DNA of 36,585 nt from DATDWC01 sp035289805 (GCA_035289805.1 DATDWC010000016.1:1-36585); one strand, 5' to 3'. Numbered from the stretch's first letter, positions 6,699 to 14,041 are shown. Notes: a model not told the origin generated them from the sequence alone. A program made the numbers and translations.

Positions 6699-8984
6699 TT
6701 ATCTCCTTGGTCCACGATTGAATCCGCCGCTGCGGGGAGACCCACCGCTGCGTCCGCCTCCGCGCGGACCGCTACCGAAGGAAGATGGGGGTGGCATTCC
6801 CTCAGGCCGCGGAGTCATCTGCTTTAACGACATGCGCGTCTTCCCTTCGATTGCATCGTACTCCACGCAGAGTGCATCTACTTCGTCGCCGACATTCAGC
6901 ACATCTTCCACGTTTTCCGACCGCTGCCACTGGAGCTCCGAAATGTGGATCATGGCATCTTTGCCACGGAGGAATTCGACGATCGCGCCAACTCCTGCAA
7001 TCACGCGGACGACTTTGCACTTGTAGACTTTCCCCACTTCGGGCTTTGCCACAATGCCCTCGATCCATTCCTTCGCTTTCTGCATTGCCTCACCATTCAG
7101 CGCAGTGACAAAGATGAGACCGCTGTCTTCGATATCGATTTCGACCCCAAGCTCTCCTGTGATCTTTTGGATTGTTTCGCCACCCTTGCCGATCACCAGA
7201 CGAATATCTTCCGGATCAATCACGATAGTTTCGATGCGCGGTGCCCTGGGACTCAATTCTTTGCGAGGCTCAGGAATCGCGGCAAGCATGAATTTGAGAA
7301 TAGAGAGGCGGCCCGTGCGTGCGCGTTCTAACGCTTCCGCAAATACATGATCGGGGAGACCCTTGATCTTGATATCCATTTGGATTGCGGTCACTCCCTT
7401 CTCCGTCCCTGTCGCTTTAAAATCCATATCCCCCCCGAAATCTTCCTCATCCTGAAGATCGGAGAGAATGACGTACTTGCTCTGTGGTGAGCCTGTCGAA
7501 CCATCCTTTGCCTCATCAGAGATAAGACCAAGTGCAATGCCGGAAACGGGAGCCGAAATCGGCACACCTGCGGCCATCAAAGCGAGAGTAGAGCCGCACG
7601 TTGCCGCCATCGAGGAGCTCCCGTTACTTTCCAGAATTTCGGTAACTGTCCTGATCGTATAAGGAAAATCCTCTTCTTTTGGCAACACCGGTTCAATCCC
7701 TCGCTGCGCCAAATTGCCATGACCTACTTCGCGATTGCCGACGAAGAGCCGATTGCTGGTCTCCCCGACCGAAAACGGCGGGAAGTTGTAGTGGTGCATG
7801 TAGCGCTGCTTCACCTCCCCTTCCATTCCCTCCACAAGCTGCTTGTCGCCAGGTGAGCCGAGAGTACACGTGGTGAGCCCCTGTGTTTCTCCGCGCTGGA
7901 AGAGTGCAGAGCCGTGCACAAAGTTTGGCAGCGGATCCACCATCACGCCAATCGGACGGATCTCGTCCACTTTTCTGCTGCTCATACGGATCCCCTCCTC
8001 AAGAATCAAACGGCGCACTTCGCCTTTGATGACCTTATCCATGATTTCCGAAGCATGAGCAAAGAGAAGAGCAAGCTCCTCCTTGCCCTCTGGTTTTCCA
8101 TATTTCTCTTCGAGTTTAGCCGCAGCGCCATCAAGGAATTTGTTAAAAAGCGCACGTCGTTCGAGTTTCGGGAGCGGATCTTTAATGGCTTTCGTAACGA
8201 CAGGGAGTGCCCATGCCTTCAGATATGCATACGCCTCATCGTGAACGAATGGAGCTTCGACCTCAAACTTCGGTTTTCCAATTTCCTTTTGAATATCTGC
8301 AAAAAACTTCGCAATCTTCTGCGCCCACTTCTTCCCAAATTCAATTGCACGGAGGATATCAGCCTCTGGCACCTGATTTGCTCCAGCTTCAATCATCACG
8401 ATACGTTCGAGCGAAGCAGTGAGGAAGAGATCAAGATCGGATTTTGCCCGAGCCTCTCGCGTGGGATTCAATACGAGTTCACCGCCAATGAGCCCTACTC
8501 GAACGGAGCCAAGCGGCCCATCGCATGGGCAATCACTAATCGCAACAGCAAGATTTGCGGCATTCGCAGAGGCAACATCATGTTCGTTTTCAAAATCGTA
8601 CGAGAGCACAGTGCAGAAAACCTGAATATCGCGTCGGAAGTGCTTTGGAAACATCGGCCGTAAACCGCGATCAATAACCCGTCCAAGGAGCACATACTGA
8701 TCTCCGGGGCGTCCTTCGCGCTTCCTAAACCTCGATCCCGCGATCTTTCCTCCCGCGTAGTACTTCTCCTGATACACGAGCTGGAGTGGTAGAAAATCAA
8801 CACCATCGCGTGCTTTGGCAGAGATGGTGCAGTTACTCATACAGACGGTCTCGCCCATTTGGCAGAGCACCGTGGCATTGGCCTGGTTTCCGAGCATTCC
8901 GGAACGGATGATGAGCTTCTTATCGCCTAACTCAAGCGTATAGGTAGAATCCGCAGCAATTGCTGCAGCCTGCGATGGGGACAT
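6699..8984 (-). CDS. pnp: Polyribonucleotide nucleotidyltransferase (PNPase)
   Basis: PNPase degrades RNA 3'-5' by phosphorolysis. The 761-residue protein shows two RNase PH domains (about 15-150, with FRKREGRPGDQYVLLGRVIDRGLRPMFP split around 85-110, and about 340-570, with FQRGETQ, HHYNFPPFSVGE and the catalytic DMDFK region), a helical linker, a KH domain (IDPEDIRLVIGKGGETIQKI, ~590-640), an S1 domain (GKVYKCKVVRV ... DAMIHISELQW, ~655-720), and a Gly/Arg-rich tail ending FNRGPRR. Residues ~495-501 (STGSPQS) sit between DG and KYVILSD, where other PNPases run straight on; the DNA there is a known type of dispersed repeat (see 7482-7502). The stop codon is immediately adjacent to that of the convergent YtxH-like gene. 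Confidence 0.96.
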   Translation of the reverse strand: MSPSQAAAIAADSTYTLELGDKKLIIRSGMLGNQANATVLCQMGETVCMSNCTISAKARDGVDFLPLQLVYQEKYYAGGKIAGSRFRKREGRPGDQYVLLGRVIDRGLRPMFPKHFRRDIQVFCTVLSYDFENEHDVASANAANLAVAISDCPCDGPLGSVRVGLIGGELVLNPTREARAKSDLDLFLTASLERIVMIEAGANQVPEADILRAIEFGKKWAQKIAKFFADIQKEIGKPKFEVEAPFVHDEAYAYLKAWALPVVTKAIKDPLPKLERRALFNKFLDGAAAKLEEKYGKPEGKEELALLFAHASEIMDKVIKGEVRRLILEEGIRMSSRKVDEIRPIGVMVDPLPNFVHGSALFQRGETQGLTTCTLGSPGDKQLVEGMEGEVKQRYMHHYNFPPFSVGETSNRLFVGNREVGHGNLAQRGIEPVLPKEEDFPYTIRTVTEILESNGSSSMAATCGSTLALMAAGVPISAPVSGIALGLISDEAKDGSTGSPQSKYVILSDLQDEEDFGGDMDFKATGTEKGVTAIQMDIKIKGLPDHVFAEALERARTGRLSILKFMLAAIPEPRKELSPRAPRIETIVIDPEDIRLVIGKGGETIQKITGELGVEIDIEDSGLIFVTALNGEAMQKAKEWIEGIVAKPEVGKVYKCKVVRVIAGVGAIVEFLRGKDAMIHISELQWQRSENVEDVLNVGDEVDALCVEYDAIEGKTRMSLKQMTPRPEGMPPPSSFGSGPRGGGRSGGSPRSGGFNRGPRR
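7482..7502 (-). repeat. Short repeat insertion in pnp
   Basis: On the minus strand the 21 bases read GGTTCGACAGGCTCACCACA plus G. Such TTCGACAGGCTCAC words are half-elements of palindromic repeats scattered in many bacterial genomes. The length is a multiple of three and adds about seven residues (STGSPQS) to an otherwise conserved loop of PNPase. Confidence 0.65.
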
Positions 8985-9011
8985 AAAAGGAATGGGGAAG
9001 GATACGAATAT

Positions 9012-9043
9012 CCCTCCTTCGCTCCTATGGGAGCTACGGAGGG
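9012..9043 (-). repeat. Palindromic element, same family as dinB insert
   Basis: On the minus strand CCCTCC-GTAGCTCC-CATA-GGAGCGAAG-GAGGG forms a stem of about 14 pairs with one bulged triplet. The GTAGCTC and GAGCGAAG words are shared with the in-frame insertion in dinB at 3637-3671. Confidence 0.75.
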
Positions 9044-9105
9044 CAGACCCTTCCTCTCACACATCTTTTCCTTACTGGAGTGGATTCACACTCGAACCAC
9101 GTTTT

Positions 9106-9143
9106 CTTCGAGCGAGCCCTGAAGGGGCGAGTCGAGAAGCGAG
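9106..9143 (+). repeat. Imperfect palindrome related to the pcrA/uvrD insert
   Basis: CTTCGAGCGAGCCC-TGAA-GGGGCGAGTCGAGAAG is an imperfect inverted repeat. The words AGCGAGCCC and GGGGCGAGTCGAGAAGCG recur around the palindrome within the helicase gene at 33122-33176. Confidence 0.7.
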
Positions 9144-9252
9144 ACTCAAACGTAAACCCAGGAGTAAGAAGAGAGGCGGTGGAGGGAAGGAGCCATGCGA
9201 TTGTACAGGAAAGTTGGCGGAAGGGAAGCAAAAACAACATACAACATACATT

Positions 9253-9275
9253 CCCTTCTCCCTGTGGGAGAAGGG
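9253..9275 (+). repeat. Perfect palindrome CCCTTCTCCC-TGT-GGGAGAAGGG
   Basis: Ten perfect pairs around a three-base loop, followed by TTAGGGATGAGGGG. A partial copy with the same order of words (GTGGGAGAAGGG ... GATGAGGG) lies between yerC and rpsO at 13681-13711. Confidence 0.75.
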
Positions 9276-9348
9276 TTAGGGATGAGGGGTAACACATACA
9301 ATACACAAACATAAATTTTTTGATGTTTCTGTTTCCCCTCACCCCTGT

Positions 9349-9371
9349 CCCCTCTCCCCCGGGGAGAGGGG
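9349..9371 (+). repeat. Perfect palindrome CCCCTCTCCCC-C-GGGGAGAGGGG
   Basis: Eleven perfect pairs around a single base, preceded by CCCCTCACCCCTGT. It is followed on the plus strand by a T-rich stretch (9375-9395), so it could stop plus-strand transcription, but no plus-strand gene lies upstream. It probably belongs to the same mobile palindrome population as 9253-9275. Confidence 0.7.
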
Positions 9372-9395
9372 GAGTGTTTTGTTTTGTTTGTTTTT

Positions 9396-9430
9396 AAAAA
9401 CCCCTCCAACACCGTTCGGCGCTGGAGGGG
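9396..9430 (-). terminator. Intrinsic terminator after the 9457 gene
   Basis: On the minus strand CCCCTCCA (9430-9423) pairs with TGGAGGGG (9408-9401), with an inner CGCC/GGTG pairing, followed directly by TTTTTAAAAA. It lies 26 bases beyond the stop of the unknown gene at 9457 and closes that three-gene group. Confidence 0.85.
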
Positions 9431-9456
9431 TAGAGAGCTACGGTCGAAATTCAAAA

Positions 9457-10017
9457 TCACACATCCGATAGAGCATGCAGACAACGATGCTTGAACTTCA
9501 TCAATTGTTGAGGCTCTGCAGGAAAACGAATGGAGGTGATGCTATCACGAACTCCATCAAACAAACGTATGGTTCCGGTATCTCCGTCGAAATACCATTT
9601 GTCAGATTTGGTGATGGAAGGTTCTACAAAAGGATTAAATAACCAGTGCGAAGGTATTCTTTCTCCAATTTTGTAGGCCCTCTCACCAATCAACGGTAAG
9701 GCAAATCGATCCCTACGCCATCCCCATCCTGGAGCAGCACGATAGAGGTAGCTTCCGGTTTTCACATCAAAAACCAATTCTGCTACATCTCCAGCACCAT
9801 TCGTGCGAAGCGCTTCACTAAACGAAACACCTGCAACAGGATGCATGAACATGCCATCGCCCCTTTGCAGTTCCTCAAGAGTGTAATCGCGAGGAAACGA
9901 CACGTGGGAGCTGAAATCACTTGGTATTTCAGAAAGTATCAGTCTGAGTTCCTCTAATTGAGTCTCATTCAGCATACATCGCCGTTGAGCCTCATTAAGA
10001 ATCCTTTCGGTGTTCAT
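9457..10017 (-). CDS. Protein of unknown function, paralogue of the 10118-10705 product
   Basis: A 186-residue soluble protein; I do not recognise a family. AAGG eight bases before the ATG at 10017 is a usable Shine-Dalgarno, unusual in this window. The N-terminus is helical (residues 1-30). A central block MFMHPVAGVSFSEAL ... GSYLYRAAPGWGWRR ... FALPLIGERAYKIGERIP lines up with MTFHPVTGDSIITLKL ... FLRGEVRLPLIGTRPSTP of the gene at 10118-10705: both share M-x-HPV-x-G-x-S and LPLIG-x-R, at similar spacing, which suggests old duplication. The C-terminus has a WYFDGDTGTIRLFDG segment that looks like beta strands. It is the last of three minus-strand genes and is followed by a terminator. Confidence 0.75.
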   Translation of the reverse strand: MNTERILNEAQRRCMLNETQLEELRLILSEIPSDFSSHVSFPRDYTLEELQRGDGMFMHPVAGVSFSEALRTNGAGDVAELVFDVKTGSYLYRAAPGWGWRRDRFALPLIGERAYKIGERIPSHWLFNPFVEPSITKSDKWYFDGDTGTIRLFDGVRDSITSIRFPAEPQQLMKFKHRCLHALSDV

Positions 10018-10029
10018 ATGCGCTGCCTT

Positions 10030-10137
10030 TCATTTAGTAAATAAGTTACATACCAACACAATCTGCAAAGCGCTAAACGCTGCGCCGAGCAGAACGAACA
10101 GAATCACGAGCCAGTCATCACTGAACTGGGTTTTCAT
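10030..10137 (-). CDS. Tiny single-pass membrane protein (35 residues)
   Basis: ATG at 10137 to TGA at 10030. The product begins MKTQFSDDW and then has one strongly hydrophobic stretch of about 20 residues (WLVILFVLLGAAFSALQIVL), ending CNLFTK. It overlaps the 3' end of the upstream gene by 20 bases in another frame and ends 12 bases before the next start, the tight packing typical of translational coupling. GAGG lies three bases before the start. No family is known to me. The chance of a hydrophobic random frame is real, but the position, filling the only gap in the cluster, favours a gene. Confidence 0.6.
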   Translation of the reverse strand: MKTQFSDDWLVILFVLLGAAFSALQIVLVCNLFTK

Positions 10138-10705
10138 TTACCTCATCCCCCTTCTTCAATTCCTCACCAGTCCACGGGCAATACTTCCAGTGAGGCAAAT
10201 AGGGACTTCCTGCGTAATAGGGACATCCGCAAAGATAGGGGAAATTGAGCTCATAAGGCGTTGATGGACGAGTTCCTATGAGCGGCAAACGTACTTCTCC
10301 TCGCAAGAAAATTTCCCCAGATACATTTTCCATTGCGGAATAGGCCTTCCTCCCGCTGCCCCATTCGCCGCCCGTGGTATCCGCAGCATAATGAACAAGT
10401 TTTCTCTCAGTCATCAATTTGAGAGTGATTATTGAATCACCCGTCACAGGATGAAAAGTCATCTCCTTGCCCTGATTCATTCTTAGAACACCAAAACTCC
10501 AGGGGAGTTTCCGATCAAGAATCCATAGCAATGACTGCAAATTCCTGAAGAAGTTCTCTCTTTCGCTCTGCTTCTGGGAAACAAGAATTTCCAGCAACTG
10601 GACATAGGAGTGCGATGCCGAAGAACGCATCCTTTTCGCCTCCGCTATCCGCGCAGTCCATGCCTCGCAAAGAACGCCATCGACAAATCTTTTTGAATTG
10701 AACAT
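10118..10705 (-). CDS. Protein of unknown function with C-terminal Cys cluster
   Basis: A 195-residue protein from the ATG at 10705, chosen because GGAG lies seven bases upstream; an in-frame ATG at 10759 would add 18 residues. It is a helical N-terminus (residues ~1-80, rich in Arg/Lys/Ser), then MTFHPVTGDSIITLKL and RLPLIGTRPSTP, both shared with the neighbour at 9457. The C-terminus contains CGCPYYAGSPYLPHWKYCPW followed by TGEEL; the spacing of three cysteines and a CPxxGxEL-like ending resembles a degenerate zinc ribbon. Function is unknown. It heads a three-gene minus-strand cluster with the tiny membrane protein and the 9457 gene. Confidence 0.72.
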   Translation of the reverse strand: MFNSKRFVDGVLCEAWTARIAEAKRMRSSASHSYVQLLEILVSQKQSERENFFRNLQSLLWILDRKLPWSFGVLRMNQGKEMTFHPVTGDSIITLKLMTERKLVHYAADTTGGEWGSGRKAYSAMENVSGEIFLRGEVRLPLIGTRPSTPYELNFPYLCGCPYYAGSPYLPHWKYCPWTGEELKKGDEVNENPVQ

Positions 10706-10772
10706 AACTATTCTCCAATCGATGATGTGAAAGACCGTAGCTCTTGAAGAATGAATCACAAGGACTCATCCA

Positions 10773-10853
10773 CTCCGCTACAAGCGGAGCGCGCTACGGA
10801 TTGAGAAAGATACGGCTAATCCACAGATCGCTCCGCTCGTGTATGCGCGGAGC
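10773..10853. repeat. Two short GC palindromes upstream of the unknown cluster
   Basis: CTCCGCT-ACA-AGCGGAG (10773-10789) and GCTCCGC (10830-10836) with GCGGAGC (10847-10853). They lie in the 205-base gap between the unknown cluster and the end of trpGE, which otherwise shows no gene. They may act as terminators or belong to the palindrome population seen elsewhere. Confidence 0.55.
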
Positions 10854-10910
10854 TCCACCATCTTCTTTGAGAATTGAATGGATTCGACAAGAGAGGAAAA
10901 TTAGAAATGT

Positions 10911-13073
10911 TCATTTTGCTGTTTGTAAAAATGGCGCGGTAACTTCGGATGCAACACGCATCTTCTTCACAGTTTCCAGATATTCCTCCGTGGGATTCGA
11001 GTCGAGCACAATGCCAGCTCCCGCCTGAATGAAACCCTGTTTACCCTGCCTCTGAATGGCGCGAAGTCCAACGACTGCGCCCAAGTTCCCCCGTATATCC
11101 ACAAATCCGATGGATCCCGCATAGAGGCCACGCGCCTGCTTCTCCAATGCATACGCAATTTCCACCGAACGCACTTTTGGCGCGCCGGAAACAGTTCCCA
11201 TGGGAGCCACGCACTCCAGAGCCCGGAGCGGAGAAAGCCCGTTCGTTTTACTTTGAACCTCCGATGCAAGATGCATCACGCGTCCCGCATCCAATCGGTG
11301 CATGATTCTGTCTTTCGGCAAAACAACCGATCCCGGAACCGAACTCCTTGCAAGATCGTTCCTTTCAAGATCGATGAGCATGCTGTGTTCCGCGCGCTCC
11401 TTTGGATCTTCAATCAGCCCCTGGAATGTTGCCGCGTCGGTCGTTTCATCTCCCGTGCGACTCCGTGTGCCAGCTACCGGATAAGTGGTGGCTTCGCCTT
11501 CTACGATCCTCAAAATCAATTCGGGGAAAGAACCTATGCTTTCCGCATCCCCCATTTTGATTGCATGCATATTGCCGGAGGGGCATATCCGACGGAGATT
11601 TTCGTAGAGAGGCATCATGGAGCCATTGATGTCGAATATTTTTCTTCGGGAGATCACCGTCTGGAACGTCTCGCCTGTCCGAATTTTCTCTTCACGGAGA
11701 AAACTGACTCTCCGCTCGAATTCTTCTTGCGATACTTCATCCACTTCGTTCGAAATCATTGGAGGAGTTTTATCGATCGACCGGCTCATGATCTCCTGAA
11801 ACATGTCGCTTCGATTCTGTCCGCGCGTGTAGTAGTAATATTTGTGTGTTTCATTGTCGTAGACCAGTCCGTCCTCGAAATATCCGTATGCAAAGGTCTT
11901 CTGTCCTTTTGGCGTTCGCCCCTCAGGTGGTAATGCCTTTGGCTCCTGGTACTGAATTGCTTCATATGCCATGTAGCCGACGAATCCTCCACTCAGGTGC
12001 TGTCCTTTCGGGAGGAGGCTGCTTCCCTTTTCTCCTTTTCTCATACGTTCCACCATGACGTTCAATACATCGAATGCATTGCCGCACGTTTCCAAAATAT
12101 CGATCTCCTGATCATCCAGGTAGAATGTATCGTTACAGGAGCTCAGGACAAATTTTGGATTCAAACCCATGTAGGAAAAATGATGCGATCCTTCTCCTCC
12201 GCCCGTATCAAGCGACTCAAATAAATAACAATGATCCGAGGAGGCATGGAGCCGCGCATATGCCTGTTCCGGTGACAACTCGCAGTGAAATTCTGTGAAT
12301 TCACACGCATGTTGATCAGTATCATCGATACGGTTGCGGAGAATATCAGGAAGAAGGAATTCATCGGCACGTTCTTCGTGCTTCGCAATCCCCTTTGTGA
12401 TGAGAGACTCAAAAGCTGCAGGATCCACGCGCAGGAAGTTTTCGAGAATGCGTCTTCCTTCCGGCGTTCCAAAGGATTCTGGATGGAATTGAACTCCATA
12501 GATCAATTTTTCCTTATGCTGAAGCGCCATAATCACCCCTGCGCGCGTCTGTGCGGTAATGGAGAGAGCTTCGGGAAATGACTCTGTTTCTGCTATCAGA
12601 GAGTGATATCGCATTGCTTCGAATTCTTCAGGAACGCCATCGAGAATATCGGCATGAGGTAATTTTCCTGAATGAAGGCGTGAAAGCGTGCTTGTCTTCC
12701 CATGCATGATTTCTTCCGCCTGAACGACGTTACCACCAAAGTATTTGGCAAGAGCCTGATGTCCAAGACACACGCCAAGGAGCGCTCTCCCGTTTTCAAT
12801 CGCATACTTGATCGCTGCATTCGTCACGCCGATATCTTCCGGATTATTCGGCGTTCCGGGACCAGGACTAATGATGATATGACTTGGATTCAATGCAATG
12901 ATTTCCTCCTCTGTCATTTCATCATTCCGGACAACGACAGAATCAACGCCTATTTCTGCAAGTACTTCGCGGATATTGAACGTGAACGAATCGTAATTAT
13001 CGATAATGAGTACCCGCCCGGCAGAAACGTCGGAGAGGAGAGAGGGCACCGTGGAGGAAGGTGTAGAAATCAC
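10911..13073 (-). CDS. trpGE: Anthranilate synthase, TrpG-TrpE fusion
   Basis: A 720-residue fusion that converts chorismate and glutamine to anthranilate, the first step of tryptophan synthesis. Residues ~20-215 are a class I glutamine amidotransferase with Cys102 in GVCLGHQAL and His197/Glu199 in FHPES. Residues ~250-715 are the chorismate-utilising domain: YLFESLD (Trp feedback site of the LLES type), PVAGTRSRTGDE at ~532, ERAEHSMLIDLERNDLAR and GAPKVRSVEIAYALE. PVAGT carries Ala where aminodeoxychorismate synthase (PabB) has Lys (PIKGT), which favours anthranilate synthase, although the amidotransferase-first order is more common in PabAB fusions. The start is GTG at 13073. A TrpR-family gene lies upstream on the same strand. 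No other trp biosynthesis gene is in the window. Confidence 0.88.
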   Translation of the reverse strand: MISTPSSTVPSLLSDVSAGRVLIIDNYDSFTFNIREVLAEIGVDSVVVRNDEMTEEEIIALNPSHIIISPGPGTPNNPEDIGVTNAAIKYAIENGRALLGVCLGHQALAKYFGGNVVQAEEIMHGKTSTLSRLHSGKLPHADILDGVPEEFEAMRYHSLIAETESFPEALSITAQTRAGVIMALQHKEKLIYGVQFHPESFGTPEGRRILENFLRVDPAAFESLITKGIAKHEERADEFLLPDILRNRIDDTDQHACEFTEFHCELSPEQAYARLHASSDHCYLFESLDTGGGEGSHHFSYMGLNPKFVLSSCNDTFYLDDQEIDILETCGNAFDVLNVMVERMRKGEKGSSLLPKGQHLSGGFVGYMAYEAIQYQEPKALPPEGRTPKGQKTFAYGYFEDGLVYDNETHKYYYYTRGQNRSDMFQEIMSRSIDKTPPMISNEVDEVSQEEFERRVSFLREEKIRTGETFQTVISRRKIFDINGSMMPLYENLRRICPSGNMHAIKMGDAESIGSFPELILRIVEGEATTYPVAGTRSRTGDETTDAATFQGLIEDPKERAEHSMLIDLERNDLARSSVPGSVVLPKDRIMHRLDAGRVMHLASEVQSKTNGLSPLRALECVAPMGTVSGAPKVRSVEIAYALEKQARGLYAGSIGFVDIRGNLGAVVGLRAIQRQGKQGFIQAGAGIVLDSNPTEEYLETVKKMRVASEVTAPFLQTAK

Positions 13074-13093
13074 GGGATGAAGGGAGAAGGGCT

Positions 13094-13102
13094 AGAATAA
13101 CA
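13094..13102 (-). promoter_or_regulatory. Extended -10 of trpGE
   Basis: On the minus strand TGTTATTCT matches an extended -10. It stands 20 bases before the GTG start, leaving a leader of about a dozen bases without Shine-Dalgarno. No clear -35 is seen; the stretch upstream is the T-rich tail of the hairpin at 13119-13153. Confidence 0.55.
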
Positions 13103-13153
13103 TATCAAAGAAAGAGGAGACGGATTCGCCGCAAGGATATGCGGATATCCGTC
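13102..13153 (-). terminator. Hairpin with T-rich tail between yerC and trpGE
   Basis: On the minus strand GACGGAT (13153-13147) pairs with ATCCGTC (13125-13119), and inside it CCGCA pairs with TGCGG around TATCCT. The tail reads TCTCCTCTTTCTTTG. This is a plausible terminator for yerC, or an attenuator if transcripts run on into trpGE. No Trp-rich leader peptide was found in the gap, so ribosome-mediated attenuation is not supported here. Confidence 0.55.
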
Positions 13154-13194
13154 GTCTTTACCTTAGGACAACCATGCATGTCGCCGACTCTGAG

Positions 13195-13228
13195 AGATGT
13201 ACATCTGCACCGCTACAACAGTACATCT
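13195..13228. promoter_or_regulatory. Candidate operator region upstream of trpGE
   Basis: AGATGTACATCT (13195-13206) is a perfect 12-base palindrome, and its half GTACATCT recurs at 13221-13228, exactly 22 bases further, about two helical turns. The GTAC core is shared with the palindrome over the yerC promoter (13568-13579). Binding by the TrpR-family protein is a guess. Confidence 0.4.
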
Positions 13229-13268
13229 CCCTCAGGAGGAAATCAATCCCATTTCTCCGGAAAATTTC

Positions 13269-13556
13269 CTATTCAATCGTCTTTCCCATCTTTTCGAGGA
13301 AATACTCAAACCCCCCACTCCCGTACTGGAGCATCCTGGATCCACGGGTAATTTTACTGATCGAAATACCGAGCCCCTCCGCTACTTCTCTCTGCGGCCT
13401 CCCTTTTGCAAGTTCCTGAATCAGCTGCCAGCGCTCGGCGATGGAATCGAGTTCCTGGGGCGTCAGAATGTCCTTGAGAAGCATCTCTGCTTCCTTCGGG
13501 CTCCTCACTGATGCGAAGAGCTCGTACAGCTCCTGGAAACGGTACTGAGGACTCAT
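13269..13556 (-). CDS. TrpR-family (YerC/YecD type) transcriptional regulator
   Basis: A 95-residue protein starting MSPQYRFQELYELFASV at the ATG at 13556. It has the all-helical TrpR fold signature: LLKDILTPQELDSIAERWQLIQELAKG, then a helix-turn-helix QREVAEGLGISISKITRGSRML. YerC/YecD proteins are small homologues of the Trp repressor; the E. coli protein uses tryptophan as co-repressor. Being just upstream of trpGE on the same strand, it is a natural candidate for its regulator. The ORF could be extended upstream by 24 residues, but those would cover the promoter, so the shorter form is preferred. TACAAT lies nine bases before the start. Confidence 0.85.
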   Translation of the reverse strand: MSPQYRFQELYELFASVRSPKEAEMLLKDILTPQELDSIAERWQLIQELAKGRPQREVAEGLGISISKITRGSRMLQYGSGGFEYFLEKMGKTIE

Positions 13557-13565
13557 AGAACATAT

Positions 13566-13579
13566 ATTGTACCGGTACA
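13566..13579 (-). promoter_or_regulatory. yerC -10 box overlapped by a perfect palindrome
   Basis: TGTACCGGTACA (13568-13579) is a perfect 12-base palindrome; four of its bases are part of the minus-strand -10 TACAAT (13571-13566). A repressor dimer bound here would block the promoter, consistent with autoregulation by the encoded TrpR-like protein. Confidence 0.55.
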
Positions 13580-13634
13580 GGTGGGCACCGTTCAAGATCA
13601 TTATTGCTGTGATTCCCCCTTCTCCCAATCTATA

Positions 13635-13687
13635 AAAAAGAAGAAAGATTTTCCCACACTCAACCGTATCTTCGGATAGCGTGGGAG
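13635..13687 (-). terminator. Terminator after rpsO
   Basis: On the minus strand CTCCCAC (13687-13681) pairs with GTGGGA (13657-13652), enclosing CCG/CGG, and is followed by AAAATCTTTCTTCTTTTTT. It lies about 25 bases after the rpsO stop. The GTGGGAGAAGG ... GATGAGGG words on the plus strand relate it to the repeat at 9253-9290. Confidence 0.6.
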
Positions 13688-13711
13688 AAGGGGGCCAGGG
13701 GGATGAGGGAT

Positions 13712-13978
13712 TTATTTTTTTAACTTATTTGCCTCCACAATTTTCTGGTATCCCGCTGCATCATTCATGCGGAGGTAGTTTAAAATTTTGCGGCGCTGTG
13801 CCACTTTGCCAAGGAGACCCCGGCGAGCGGACTCATCTTTTGGGTGCTCTTGGAGATGTTTCACCAGGAGATTGATCTCTTCTGTTAAAAGAGCCACCTG
13901 AACGGAAGGAGATCCTGTATCCTTCTTATGAGTCTGATGCCTGCCTATGAGTTTCTTCTTAATGGTGCGTGTGAGCAC
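13712..13978 (-). CDS. rpsO: 30S ribosomal protein S15
   Basis: S15 binds the central domain of 16S rRNA early in 30S assembly. With the GTG at 13978 the product is 88 residues, the normal size is 89. HKKDTGSPSVQVALLTEEINLLVKHLQEHPKD and SARRGLLGKVAQRRKILNYL are the family's conserved blocks. A longer frame to 14014 would add residues that do not match S15 and would overlap the promoter at 14013-14041, so it was rejected. The gene has its own promoter and terminator, so it is monocistronic; unlike in many bacteria it is not next to pnp here. Confidence 0.95.
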   Translation of the reverse strand: MLTRTIKKKLIGRHQTHKKDTGSPSVQVALLTEEINLLVKHLQEHPKDESARRGLLGKVAQRRKILNYLRMNDAAGYQKIVEANKLKK

Positions 13979-14012
13979 GATTCGAAAGGGAACAAAAATG
14001 TACCGGCACGTC

Positions 14013-14041
14013 ATCCTAGCAGGAACTATTTTTCAGGGCAA
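14013..14041 (-). promoter_or_regulatory. rpsO promoter
   Basis: On the minus strand TTGCCC (14041-14036) and TAGGAT (14018-14013), 17 bases apart, with TGC directly before the -10 (extended -10). The leader is about 30 bases, long enough to fold for S15 autoregulation, but no clear pseudoknot was identified. Confidence 0.65.

Larger units (their letters stand above)
8985..9456. other. Gene-free, repeat-rich intergenic region
   Basis: In 472 bases I see no credible gene on either strand. The stretch contains at least four palindromic elements (9012-9043, 9106-9143, 9253-9275, 9349-9371), a T-rich run after the fourth, and a terminator for the minus-strand gene at 9457. The pnp promoter must lie at its left edge; a GATATTCG-like -10 candidate on the minus strand near 9007 is weak. 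Confidence 0.7.

Noticed and set aside
7914..8663. A long open frame on the plus strand opposite pnp.
   Set aside because: It is antisense to a well-conserved gene and its product resembles no protein; codon bias of pnp explains the open frame.
9240..9430. Repeats between pnp and the 9457 gene as a CRISPR array.
   Set aside because: The units differ in sequence and spacing and are individual palindromes without regular spacers.
12000..12100. PPEGRTPKGQ in TrpGE near residue 385 as another repeat insertion.
   Set aside because: The DNA shows no clear inverted repeat or shared words, and length variation is common in this linker.
13074..13268. Search for a Trp-rich leader peptide before trpGE.
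   Set aside because: The short frames starting with ATG in the gap contain no Trp run, so translational attenuation like that at aroG is not supported.
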